This document shows positions 50,828 through 63,076 of a stretch of DNA of 64,000 nt, one piece after another. Each line of letters opens with the position of its first letter. Position 1 is the first letter of the stretch. Position numbers and translations under genes: made by a program. A model generated the notes under the pieces. It made no database searches. It was not told the origin of the DNA and saw nothing but the letters and a program-made list of their open reading frames with translations. Source of the stretch: DATMXT01 sp963662765 (GTDB lineage: Bacteria; Bacillota; Clostridia; Oscillospirales; Feifaniaceae). The stretch lies in contig CAXXUP010000002.1 of the NCBI GenBank assembly GCA_963662765.2, positions 1-64,000 on the forward strand. The letters run 5' to 3'.

Positions 50828-51825
50828 ACGACACACCTATAAACAAGGCCGCGGGCGGCGCAAATCCCGAGTACCTTCTCGAGGTGCGCAACTTGAAAGA
50901 GTATTTTCCGGTCACGACCGGTCTTTTCAAGACAACCATGCTCAAAGCGGTCGACGACGTGTCGTTTTCCATCAGGCAAGGCGAGACGCTGGGCCTTGTC
51001 GGTGAGTCGGGCTGCGGCAAGACGACAGTCGGCCGCACACTGCTGCACCTCTACAAGCCGACGGGAGGCGAGGTATGGTTTGACGGAAAGCTCATTGAAA
51101 AAGGCCCCATCATGGATGAGTTCCGCCGCCGCGCCCAGATTGTCTTCCAGGACCCCTATTCTTCCCTAAACCCACGCATGACGGTGGGGGACATCGTGGC
51201 CGAGCCCATCGATGTGCACAAGCTTGCCGCCACAAAGAAAGAGCGCACTGACCGCATCAACGAGCTGCTGGCGGTGGTCGGGCTCTCCAGCGAGCAGGCC
51301 ACCCGCTACGCCCACGAGTTCTCGGGCGGACAACGGCAGCGCATCGGCATTGCACGGGCGCTGGCCTCGAACCCAGACTTCATCGTCTGTGACGAGCCGG
51401 TTTCAGCTCTCGACGTCTCCATTCAGGCACAGGTCATCAACATGCTGGAGGATCTGCAGCACCAGATGGGGCTGACCTATCTCTTCATCGCCCACGACCT
51501 CTCGGTCGTCAAGCATATCTCAAACCGCATCGCCGTCATGTATCTCGGCCGCATCGTGGAGCTCACAAGCGCAAACGAGCTGCATCGGCATCCTTTGCAT
51601 CCGTATACCATATCGCTACTGTCGGCTGTCCCCATTCCGGACCCCGACAAAGCCCGCGCGGCACGCCGAATCGTGTTGCAGGGCGATATACCGAGCCCGC
51701 TAAAAATGCCATCGGGGTGCACCTTCCGCAGCCGCTGCGGGAGAGCGACGGCGGCCTGCGCCGAAAGCTGCCCCGAGTTCAAAGAGGTGGCACCGGGACA
51801 CTGGTGCGCCTGCCACAACCTCTAG
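50824..51825 (+). CDS. Opp/Dpp-type ABC transporter ATPase (OppF-like)
   Basis: A 333 aa protein starting at ATG 50824 inside the oppD-like stop. Walker A GESGCGKTT, signature EFSGGQRQRIGIA and Walker B FIVCDEPVSALD are intact. The C-terminal tail also holds the Cys cluster (CTFRSRCGRATAACAESC). It completes the ATPase pair. Confidence 0.93.
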   Translation: MNDTPINKAAGGANPEYLLEVRNLKEYFPVTTGLFKTTMLKAVDDVSFSIRQGETLGLVGESGCGKTTVGRTLLHLYKPTGGEVWFDGKLIEKGPIMDEFRRRAQIVFQDPYSSLNPRMTVGDIVAEPIDVHKLAATKKERTDRINELLAVVGLSSEQATRYAHEFSGGQRQRIGIARALASNPDFIVCDEPVSALDVSIQAQVINMLEDLQHQMGLTYLFIAHDLSVVKHISNRIAVMYLGRIVELTSANELHRHPLHPYTISLLSAVPIPDPDKARAARRIVLQGDIPSPLKMPSGCTFRSRCGRATAACAESCPEFKEVAPGHWCACHNL

Positions 51826-51922
51826 GAGAGGACAGACTCCACACCGGTGCGGAAAACCGAACCAACCGCAATTCACGCCCGTAAAGCCGGGATTGAATTG
51901 AATAAAAACAGGGAGGATTACT

Positions 51923-53722
51923 ATGAAAAAGTATTTTGCGCTTCTGCTGTCCTTGGCCATGGTCATGGCACTGGCCGCAGGCTGCAGCCCGAAAGAGACC
52001 CCCGCTCCCGCTGAGGAGCCCATGATCGCCACGGCATTTCTGGGCGGCGGCACACCCCTCACCATGGACCCGGCGCTCAACAGCGCCTCTGTCGGCAGCA
52101 ATCTTATCCGGCTTGCCCAGTGCGGCCTGATGGGACACCAGCTGATCGACGGTAAGGCCGAGCTCGCGCCTGAGCTCGCCGAGTCCTACACCCTCAGCGA
52201 CGACAAACTGACCTACACCTTTACCCTCCGTGACGGCCTCAAGTGGTCGGACGGCACCGACTTCAAGGCCAGCGAAATGGTCGCCTCCTGGACCCGTGCT
52301 GCCTCTGAAGACCTCGGCGCCGATTACGGCTTCCTCTTTGACATCATCGAGGGCTATCCGGACACGATGAACATCGTCGCTGACGACGCTGCCCGCACCC
52401 TGACCGTCAAGCTGAAGGCCCCCACACCCTACTTCCTCGAGCTGTGCGCTTTCACGACCTTCGACGCTGTCAAAACCGAGAATGCCGATGCCGAGGGCGC
52501 CTGGGCAGTTGACCCGGCCACCTATGTCGGCATGGGTCCCTTCAAGATGACCGAGTATAAGATCGACGACGTGGCCTCTTTTGAGAAGAACGAGTACTAC
52601 TGGAACGCTGCGAACGTACAGCTCGCCGGCGTGAAGTACTACCTCTCCGAGGACAACGTGGCCATCCTCACCGCTTACGAGAATGACACCGCCGACTACA
52701 TCCAGTCCATTGACCCGACCGAATTTGACCGCCTCAACGAGACCTATCCCGGCGAGTTGGTATTCGGCGACTACATTGGCACCTGGTATGTGCTCTTCAA
52801 CGTACACAAGGATATCTCGCCTCTGGGCAAGCAGCTGACCATCCCGGAGCAGTCCAAGGCCCGCTTTGCCTTAGGCCAGCTGATTGACCGTGTCGAGCTG
52901 GTTGAAGAAGTCACCCAGGCCGGACAGGTCCCCGCCACCGGCTTCTATCCGAAGTCTTTGGGCGACGGCCTCAACGCTGACGTCCGCAGTGCTGAGGGCT
53001 ACGGCACCTGGTACACCGGCACCGACACCCCCTCCACCGTCAATGCAGCGTATACCGAGGATCAGGTCGCTGCCTGCCAGACCCTGATCGACCTCGGCTA
53101 TGCCTATACCGGCACCATTGCGACCGGCGATATCAAGTTCACTGATATGCCCGCCATCGACTTCGCCTTCAACAATGCCGGCGCCAACGCACTTGTCATC
53201 CAGTACGTCCAGGAGACCTGGAACACATTCGGAATCACCGCTACCATCAACACTGAAGCTTGGGCCACCCTGCAGCAGAAGCTGAAGGCCGGTGACGCCG
53301 AGGCCGCCCGCATGGGTTGGATCGCAGACTTCAATGACTGCGTCAACTTCCTCGAAATCTTCATTTCCAACTCCGGCAACAACTATCCGCGCCTTGGCCG
53401 TGCCATTGGCGACTACACTAGGGCTTCCGCTGTGACTACTGATGCCGGTGTCGGCGCCTACTGGGGAGACGAAGGCAACCAGACCTGGGTAGATGCCTAT
53501 GACGCCCTTGTCGCCCAGATCAAGGCCTGTGCCGATCCCGCAGAGCGCGCCGCGCTTTGCGCAAAGGCCGAGAAGGTACTCATGGAGACCGGTGCGGTTG
53601 CTCCGATGTACTTCTACACCAACCCCTACATGATGAAGCCGACGGTTAAAAACCTCATTCAGCTCCCGACCGGAGACGTCATCTGGAACTACGCCACCAT
53701 TGAAACCGCAGCGGCGAAATAA
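51923..53722 (+). CDS. Peptide-binding lipoprotein of the ABC transporter (OppA-like)
   Basis: A 599 aa protein. The signal peptide ends in a lipobox LAAGC (Cys at residue 21). Extracellular solute-binding family 5 features follow: GTPLTMDPALNS near residue 50, AESYTLSDDKLTYTFTLRDGLKWSDG near 100, and later SKARFALGQLIDR. It is anchored outside the membrane and delivers peptides or similar solutes. Placed last in the operon, it has an unusually regular high-GC codon use, as highly expressed genes do. The substrate is not predictable. Confidence 0.93.
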   Translation: MKKYFALLLSLAMVMALAAGCSPKETPAPAEEPMIATAFLGGGTPLTMDPALNSASVGSNLIRLAQCGLMGHQLIDGKAELAPELAESYTLSDDKLTYTFTLRDGLKWSDGTDFKASEMVASWTRAASEDLGADYGFLFDIIEGYPDTMNIVADDAARTLTVKLKAPTPYFLELCAFTTFDAVKTENADAEGAWAVDPATYVGMGPFKMTEYKIDDVASFEKNEYYWNAANVQLAGVKYYLSEDNVAILTAYENDTADYIQSIDPTEFDRLNETYPGELVFGDYIGTWYVLFNVHKDISPLGKQLTIPEQSKARFALGQLIDRVELVEEVTQAGQVPATGFYPKSLGDGLNADVRSAEGYGTWYTGTDTPSTVNAAYTEDQVAACQTLIDLGYAYTGTIATGDIKFTDMPAIDFAFNNAGANALVIQYVQETWNTFGITATINTEAWATLQQKLKAGDAEAARMGWIADFNDCVNFLEIFISNSGNNYPRLGRAIGDYTRASAVTTDAGVGAYWGDEGNQTWVDAYDALVAQIKACADPAERAALCAKAEKVLMETGAVAPMYFYTNPYMMKPTVKNLIQLPTGDVIWNYATIETAAAK

Positions 53723-53742
53723 TAAATCGCGCAAATTTAAGT

Positions 53743-53779
53743 AAAATAGAGGGCGGCGCATTGCGCCGCCCTCTATTTT
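53743..53779 (+). terminator. Terminator of the transporter operon
   Basis: AAAATAGAGGGCGGCGCA (53743-53760) pairs with TGCGCCGCCCTCTATTTT (53762-53779), a perfect 18 bp stem with a one-base centre. It begins 20 bases after the oppA-like stop. Confidence 0.92.
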
Positions 53780-53860
53780 ATCAGGATAAAAAACACTGCC
53801 CGATCGGCGACTTGGGAGATTGCATAACATATACAAGCATATATAAGTGTATCTTTTTCG

Positions 53861-53889
53861 TTGACTATTCCGACCTTGGGCCTTATACT
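53861..53889 (+). promoter_or_regulatory. Predicted promoter of the GntR regulator
   Basis: TTGACT (53861-53866), 17 bases, TATACT (53884-53889). Just upstream, ATATACAAGCATATAT (53829-53844) resembles the palindromic spacer of the transporter promoter and may be an autoregulatory site. Confidence 0.6.
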
Positions 53890-53919
53890 ATATATATATC
53901 GTTTTATGGAGGTGAAGGG

Positions 53920-54612
53920 ATGTCGAACCAGGTTCGTGAGGACGAGAGCACACGTAGCTCGAAACTCAATCTGCGCAGCCGTATCTTCAAACAACTCGAA
54001 CAGGACATCGTCAACGGCGTTTATCCGCCGGGTGCAAATTTGACGGAGAAGGCGCTGTCCGAAAAACTTGGCGTCAGCCGCACCCCGCTTCGCGAAGCCC
54101 TTTGCCAGCTTGAGCTCCAGGGACTGGTCGACTCCATTCCGAACAAGGGTGTCGTGGTGGTGGGCATATCGAAACAGGACATAGAGGACATCTATGTGAT
54201 AAAATATGCGATTGAGGCGCTCGCGGCGCGGCTTGCAGCCGAGCGCATCACGCCCGAGGAGATCACCGAGCTTGAAGAGGTCATCAACCTGACCGAGTTC
54301 TATGCCAACAAGGGCAATGTCGAGAAAATCGTCGACCTCGACTCGCGCTTCCACGATCTCATCGCAAAGGCGGGCAAGAACCGACCGCTGCGCTCCATGA
54401 TGGCCAACTTCCACAACTTTGTCAAGATGGCCCGCCTGAAATCACTCACGAGCCCAGGCCGCCTTCAGGGCGTTTTAAAAGAACACCGCGCACTGCTCGA
54501 CGCTATCATTGCCGGCGACGTGGAGCTTGCCGAAAAACTGGCCGACAACCATACCCGAAGTGCCCAGGCCAGCATTACGGAAGCCCTTGGAGGGCATCAA
54601 GACAGTAACTGA
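53920..54612 (+). CDS. GntR-family regulator with FCD domain
   Basis: A protein of 230 aa. ATG 53920 follows GGAGGTGAAGGG; the frame is open further upstream but would begin within the terminator. The winged helix (LTEKALSEKLGVSRTPLREALCQLELQGLV) occupies residues 20-80. The FCD ligand domain has metal-type residues D and H (DLDSRFHDLI, KEHRALLDAI, DNHTRSAQ). FadR-type regulators usually bind a small acid and control adjacent transport genes. It probably governs the upstream transporter. Confidence 0.9.
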   Translation: MSNQVREDESTRSSKLNLRSRIFKQLEQDIVNGVYPPGANLTEKALSEKLGVSRTPLREALCQLELQGLVDSIPNKGVVVVGISKQDIEDIYVIKYAIEALAARLAAERITPEEITELEEVINLTEFYANKGNVEKIVDLDSRFHDLIAKAGKNRPLRSMMANFHNFVKMARLKSLTSPGRLQGVLKEHRALLDAIIAGDVELAEKLADNHTRSAQASITEALGGHQDSN

Positions 54613-54874
54613 TTGTCAGTTTAATTGTATTTGAAAGCGGCGGAGCGGCATACTCCGCCGCTTTTTGTATGCGCTGGAAAGCCTCGGCGGTGCCGTCGAG
54701 AAGGTAAGCCGGGATTTCGAGCCAGGTTCCGAGCGCTTCAATCTGGATATCGCCCTCCTCGGTGCGCAGCGCGGTCAGCGCCTCACCCGCAACAGCCGTA
54801 AGCCCCACCGCGACGGCAATGACCGTCAGGCAGAGCACAAAACCGATGACAAAGCTTTTCAGACGTCGTTTCAT
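54575..54874 (-). CDS. Hypothetical protein with an N-terminal membrane segment
   Basis: A 99 aa protein from ATG 54874. Residues 1-30 are MKRRLK followed by a strong hydrophobic helix (SFVIGFVLCLTVIAVAVGLT); the rest is mildly acidic. It overlaps the last bases of the regulator gene and reads through the terminator hairpin at 54634. The ribosome site is weak (GGGG at 12 bases). The membrane segment argues for a gene; the overlap argues against it. Confidence 0.4.
   Translation of the reverse strand: MKRRLKSFVIGFVLCLTVIAVAVGLTAVAGEALTALRTEEGDIQIEALGTWLEIPAYLLDGTAEAFQRIQKAAEYAAPPLSNTIKLTISYCLDALQGLP
54634..54666 (+). terminator. Terminator of the GntR gene
   Basis: AAAGCGGCGGAG and CTCCGCCGCTTT form a perfect 12 bp stem with a short loop, followed by TTTTTG. 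Confidence 0.88.
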
Positions 54875-54881
54875 GGCGGTA

Positions 54882-54910
54882 TTGTACCCCAAAAACAGAT
54901 GTGATATAAT
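54882..54910 (+). promoter_or_regulatory. Predicted promoter of lepA
   Basis: TTGTAC (54882-54887), 17 bases, TATAAT (54905-54910). A short hairpin (TAGCCGC AAA GCGGCTA, 54910-54926) then a T-rich stretch begins the leader, which could act as an attenuator or 5' stabiliser. The leader is about 165 bases. Confidence 0.55.
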
Positions 54911-55081
54911 AGCCGCAAAGCGGCTACTATATTTTTCATTTCCTCTCCGCTTACGCAGCATGCGAAAAAGATGACACATGCCACCATTCGCGCTGCGCAC
55001 GCATGGTATCATAATGTGACTAAATACCTGCACAGAGCGGCGCAAACGGGCCTAAAATTTAGTTTTTTTCGGGAGAAACAC

Positions 55082-56876
<1,795 letters not shown>

Positions 56877-56884
<8 letters not shown>

Positions 56885-58022
56885 GAAAAAACTCGGCCTT
56901 TACATCCACATCCCGTTTTGCGCAAGAAAATGCCCCTACTGCGACTTCTACTCGGTTACAGACTTGACGATGTCAAACCGCTACCTTGCCGCCCTGATAA
57001 GGCAGATAGAGGAGTACGGCAGGGCGATGGGCGGCTACGAGGCCGACACGGTCTATTTCGGCGGTGGTACTCCGTCGCTTTTGACCAAGGGGCAGTGGAA
57101 GGAACTGCTGGAGGCACTCCACAAGAATTTCTCGGTTTCCGAGACGGCCGAGGTGTCAGTCGAGGTGAATCCCGCCTCGGCCAATCTTCGACTGCTCAAA
57201 TACCTGCGCAAGGCGGGGGTCAACCGACTATCGGTCGGGGTGCAGAGCTTTGACGACACCGAGCTAGCTCGGCTCGGCCGGCTGCATTCGGCGAGTGACG
57301 CCAGGGAGACCCTGCAAGACGCAAAAACTGCCGGATTTGGCAACATCTCCATTGACCTCATGTACGCCACGCCGATGCAGACGTCGCAGGATTTTGCCCG
57401 CAGCCTCGATGAGGCCATGAAGCTCGACATCAAACATCTGTCGGCATACGGGCTGAAAATTGAGCCGAACACACCCTTTGGCAGGACTTCGGAAAGCCTT
57501 AATTTGCCGGATGAAGATGCCTGGTGCGACATGTACGCCCGCCTTGTAGAGACCTGTAACGCGGCAGGGCTTTACCAGTACGAGATTTCGAACTATGCAA
57601 AGCCGGGGTTTGAGAGCAGGCACAACCTGAAATACTGGACGCTGGCCGAATACCTGGGACTTGGGCCGGCCGCCCACTCCTATCTCGGCGGCCGGCGCTT
57701 TGCTTTTGTGCGGGACCTCGAGGTCTACTGCAAAGCCTTTGAAGGCGGGGACGACGCACATCTTCTCTCAGAGGACTACGAGGCACCGGCTTCGGAGGCT
57801 GTGGCTGACTACATCATGCTGTCGATGCGACTGAAGCCGGGGCTCTCCACGAAAGAGTTTACCCGCCGGTTTCACAAAAGCTTTGAGGAGCTCGAGGGCG
57901 GGCGGCTTGACCGCTATCTCGCCGCGGGGCTGATGACCTATGAGGACGGCAGGTACAGCTTTACCACAAAGGGGTTTTGCGTGTCCAACGCCGTGCTCGC
58001 CGAACTGATTGATTTGGAATGA
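56877..58022 (+). CDS. hemW: Heme chaperone HemW (radical SAM)
   Basis: A 381 aa protein from ATG 56877, overlapping the lepA stop. The radical-SAM motif CARKCPYCDFY is at residues about 15-25, followed by YFGGGTPSLL, SVEVNP and SVGVQSFDD. The C-terminal HemN-like domain includes NLKYWTLAEYLGLGPAAHSY. HemW binds heme and shares ancestry with HemN but lacks its extra N-terminal cysteine. It was long annotated as coproporphyrinogen oxidase. Confidence 0.95.
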
Positions 58023-59275
58023 CGGAAGAGAGATTTTCGATCGGCAAAACCCTCATCATCGGGCTCGCGTTTTGCACCATCTCCATCGCTTGGTCGGTCT
58101 ACAACTCGTTTGTGCCGGTCTTTTTACGTGAACTGTCATTGTCTACAACGGCAATCGGGTTTATCATGACCTTCGACAACATCTCAGGGCTGCTGTTCCA
58201 GCCATTTTTCGGGCGGCTGTCGGACAAAACGAACACAAAGCTTGGGCGACGCATGCCGTATCTCATCTTCGGGGTGCCGGCGGCGGCCGTGGGTATGATT
58301 CTGGTTCCGCTTGCCGCGGCCGCAGGCAGGGCACGGCTTTCTATGGGCGGGGGACTTGTGGCAGGTCTTATCCCGCTCATGGGCAGCATCATCCTCATGA
58401 ACTTCGCCATGTCAGTCTACCGGGCGCCGGCCGTCGCCCTCATGCCGGACGCCACGCCAACCACGAGACGCAGTGAAGCCAACGGCATCATCAACCTCAT
58501 GGGGGGGGTCGGCTCGGCGCTGGCGTTTTTTGTGGGCGGAAAACTCTTTGACATCGATACGCGGTATCCGTTTTGGATGGCCGGAGGTCTTATGGTGACG
58601 ACGGCGGTCGTCATGCTGTTCGTCTACAAGGAACCTAAAGTACCATTTGAAGCGGCGCCCCAGGCGCAAGACGAGCCAGATGCGGGACCCCGCACTCGGC
58701 CGAAAAGCCTCATGCCGCTGCTCTTTGCCGTATTCTTCTGGTTTTGTGCCTACAATGCAGTTGAGACGTTCTTTACGCTCTACGCCATTGACCGGCTTCA
58801 CATGACGGCGGGGGAGGCGGCAAGTATGTTGCTCTACCTGTCGGGGTCATACCTTGTCTGCGCATGGCCAGCCGGAAGACTCGGTGCCCGCTTTGGGCGG
58901 CGGAGCATGATGGTGGCGGGCACCGCTGTCACGCTGGCGGCAACCTGCAGTCAGGCATTTATCGGCGGCAGGAGCATCCTTGCGGCAGTGCTGGCGGCGG
59001 CCGGACTCGGTGTCGCTCTCATCAATATCAACTCCTACCCGGCCTTAATTCAGATGTCGGGCAGGGGACAGACCGGCCGGTACACAGGGTATTACTACGC
59101 GTTCTCCTTTTCGGCCAGCATCGCAAGCCCCTTGCTGTTCGGGCTGATATCGGACTTTGCGGGCTCCAATTCTATGCTGTTTTTTTACGCGGTCGGGATG
59201 TACGCCGTAAGTGCAGTCTGCATCCTGATGGTGTCGAATAAGGACGTCGACATCATAAAGAATTCGGACGAATAA
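58019..59275 (+). CDS. Major facilitator superfamily transporter
   Basis: A 418 aa protein, overlapping the hemW stop by 4 bases (ATGA). Twelve membrane segments are visible, with the conserved inter-helix loop FGRLSDKTNTKLGRRMPYL between the second and third, and the second-half counterpart GRLGARFGRRSMMV. The loop resembles GPH/sucrose-type carriers such as those for sugars with cations. Substrate unknown. It is the last gene before the convergent heat-shock operon. Confidence 0.9.
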   Translation: MTEERFSIGKTLIIGLAFCTISIAWSVYNSFVPVFLRELSLSTTAIGFIMTFDNISGLLFQPFFGRLSDKTNTKLGRRMPYLIFGVPAAAVGMILVPLAAAAGRARLSMGGGLVAGLIPLMGSIILMNFAMSVYRAPAVALMPDATPTTRRSEANGIINLMGGVGSALAFFVGGKLFDIDTRYPFWMAGGLMVTTAVVMLFVYKEPKVPFEAAPQAQDEPDAGPRTRPKSLMPLLFAVFFWFCAYNAVETFFTLYAIDRLHMTAGEAASMLLYLSGSYLVCAWPAGRLGARFGRRSMMVAGTAVTLAATCSQAFIGGRSILAAVLAAAGLGVALININSYPALIQMSGRGQTGRYTGYYYAFSFSASIASPLLFGLISDFAGSNSMLFFYAVGMYAVSAVCILMVSNKDVDIIKNSDE

Positions 59276-59283
59276 AATTCTAT

Positions 59284-59330
59284 AAAGAAAGTGGCAGGGC
59301 GTTTTGAAACGACCTGCCACTTTCTTTATT
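59284..59330. terminator. Bidirectional terminator between the MFS gene and dnaJ
   Basis: AAAGAAAGTGGCAGG (59284-59298) pairs perfectly with CCTGCCACTTTCTTT (59313-59327), and each side carries a T tract in its own direction. It overlaps the last bases of dnaJ. Confidence 0.9.
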
Positions 59331-60507
59331 CTTTGTCTTTTTCCTTATCCTTAAAGCGCTCAAATATGTTTTTTGCCTTCTTGTCGTCCACGACGGTCGG
59401 TGGGTTCCCGCCGACGATGGAGCGGTTGAAGTCGGCCAGTTTTTGTTTTTGCTCGGACGTGAGGCCCTTGGGCACTTCAACGACAACCCGGACGAACTGA
59501 TCGCCCCTGCCGCGGCTGTTGAGGTAGGGGATTCCCTTGCCCTGCAGCCGAAAGACGGTATGGGTCTGGGTGCCCTCCGGTATTTTCTGGCGCACCTTTC
59601 CGTCGAGGGTGTTGACGACGATCTCGGTGCCGAGGCACGCGTCCGTGAAGGAGATGGGCACTTCGCACCAGATGTCCGATCCCCGCCGCTCGAAAAAGGG
59701 ATGCGGCCGCACGCTGACAGTGACCAGCAGGTCGCCGGTCGGGCCGCCAAGTGTTCCGGTGTTGCCCTGTCCCGACAGGTAGATGGTCTGCCCGTCGTCG
59801 ATGCCGGCCGGAATGTTTACGGGGACCTTGCGGGTACGGCGTACCCTGCCCTTACCCTTACAGGTTTCGCAAGGATTTTTGATCACTTTGCCGGTGCCGC
59901 CGCACTCATCGCAGACCCTAGACGTGCTCATGACACCGAAGGCCGTACGCTGCTGTACGCGGATCTGACCGGTTCCGCCGCAGGCGGTGCACTTTTCGGC
60001 CGTGGTGCCGGCTTTGGCACCGGTGCCACCACACTTCTCGCAGGACTCGATGCGGACGACTTCGACTTCCTTTGTGATGCCTTTCGCAGCCTCCTCAAAG
60101 GATATGGACACGGAGGCGTGAGCATCGGAGCCGCGGGAAGGCCGCGGCCCCCGGGACTGCTGCCCGGTAAAGCCGCCGAAACCGCCGAATATATTGGAGA
60201 AGATATCCCCCAGATCATCCATGCCGGCAAACCCGCCGCCCCAACCCTGGCCCCCGCCGCCGCCGCCGCCATAGGACGGGTCGACGCCGGCGTGGCCGTA
60301 CTGGTCATAGAGCTGCTTCTTTTGCGGGTCGGAGAGGATTTCGTAAGCTTCCTGAGCCTCTTTGAAGTGCTCTTCGGCCTCCTTATTCCCCGGATTTCGA
60401 TCGGGATGGAATTTCTTTGCAAGTACTCGGTAGGCTTTTTTAATCTCTTCGTCCGAGGCGCCCCTCGCTACGCCGAGCACGTCGTAATAGTCTCTTTTGT
60501 CAGCCAT
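59326..60507 (-). CDS. dnaJ: Chaperone protein DnaJ
   Basis: A 393 aa protein. The J domain has the HPD motif (KKFHPDRNPG) and a Gly-rich region after it (YGGGGGGGQGWGGG). Four zinc-finger repeats CxxCxGxG follow: CEKCGGTG, CTACGGTG, CDECGGTG and CETCKGKG. The C-terminal substrate-binding domains are complete. It works with DnaK and GrpE in folding. It starts 21 bases after the dnaK stop. Confidence 0.97.
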   Translation of the reverse strand: MADKRDYYDVLGVARGASDEEIKKAYRVLAKKFHPDRNPGNKEAEEHFKEAQEAYEILSDPQKKQLYDQYGHAGVDPSYGGGGGGGQGWGGGFAGMDDLGDIFSNIFGGFGGFTGQQSRGPRPSRGSDAHASVSISFEEAAKGITKEVEVVRIESCEKCGGTGAKAGTTAEKCTACGGTGQIRVQQRTAFGVMSTSRVCDECGGTGKVIKNPCETCKGKGRVRRTRKVPVNIPAGIDDGQTIYLSGQGNTGTLGGPTGDLLVTVSVRPHPFFERRGSDIWCEVPISFTDACLGTEIVVNTLDGKVRQKIPEGTQTHTVFRLQGKGIPYLNSRGRGDQFVRVVVEVPKGLTSEQKQKLADFNRSIVGGNPPTVVDDKKAKNIFERFKDKEKDKE

Positions 60508-60528
60508 AGGACGCCACCACCGCTTCCC

Positions 60529-62355
<1,827 letters not shown>

Positions 62356-62489
62356 GATAATAATCCTCCTAATTTTCAAATACGCTGGGTCGCACAAGCG
62401 AAGAAAACTCGCCCGCACGTTCACCGCTGCGCGGCGCGTGCCGCTGCCGCGTCACGATACCGATCCCGTTATATAGACGGGCTTGGCGT

Positions 62490-63056
62490 TCAGTTCGCGA
62501 CCTTCACCATTGCGTGGCGAATGACGATGTCTTTGTATTTATAACCCTTTTGCAGAATCTCCACAACGGAGTTTTCCGGCAAGGTGGGGTCATCAATGTG
62601 AACGATGGCATGGTGCAAATTGGGATCAAAGGTGTCGGTGGCCTCGATTTCCTCAATTCCAACCGATGTGAGCACGTCGCAGATGGAGCGGGCAACCATG
62701 GACAGCCCCGCTGTGACAGCCTCGCTGCCGCCTTGGGAGATGGCGATGTTCAGGCTGTCGAGTACCGGAAGAAATTTGGCTGCCGTGTCCCGCACCACAA
62801 AGCCGGTCAGAGCGTCCCGCTCTTTGGCGGTGCGTTTGCGAAAGTTGTCATACTCTGCGGCAAGGCGCTTATATTTGTCATCGAGGGATACAAGCTGATC
62901 TTCTTGGGCGGCGAGTCGGCATTCCAGCTCGGCGATGGTATCGGGTGTTTCTTTCAGAGCCTCTTCGGGGACTGCGGGTCCTGTGCCTGCCGTATTCTCC
63001 TTGACGGAAATATCCGGCGTATCCTGCATGACCTCTTTTTCTTGACTGTCTTCCAA
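62490..63056 (-). CDS. grpE: Nucleotide exchange factor GrpE
   Basis: A 188 aa protein. A long N-terminal helix (ELECRLAAQEDQLVSLDDKYKRLAAEYDNFRKRT) is followed by the GrpE signature FLPVLDSLNIAI and the C-terminal beta domain ending FDPNLHHAI and VEILQKGYKYKD. It speeds ADP release from DnaK. It lies between hrcA and dnaK, the standard clostridial order. The 134 bases before dnaK have no CIRCE element. Confidence 0.96.
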   Translation of the reverse strand: MEDSQEKEVMQDTPDISVKENTAGTGPAVPEEALKETPDTIAELECRLAAQEDQLVSLDDKYKRLAAEYDNFRKRTAKERDALTGFVVRDTAAKFLPVLDSLNIAISQGGSEAVTAGLSMVARSICDVLTSVGIEEIEATDTFDPNLHHAIVHIDDPTLPENSVVEILQKGYKYKDIVIRHAMVKVAN

Positions 63057-63076
63057 AGTTTTAACCTCCCGGATTC

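Noticed and set aside
51779..53836. Long minus-strand frames opposite the transporter genes
   Set aside because: They are antisense to the strongly supported lipoprotein and ATPase genes and cross the transporter terminator.
53761..53919. Longer N-terminus for the GntR regulator
   Set aside because: The extension starts inside the transporter terminator. ATG 53920 has a strong ribosome site and a promoter lies between.
62356..63076. CIRCE operator within the heat-shock operon
   Set aside because: No TTAGCACTC-N9-GAGTGCTAA dyad is present between the genes. It would be expected upstream of hrcA, beyond the window.
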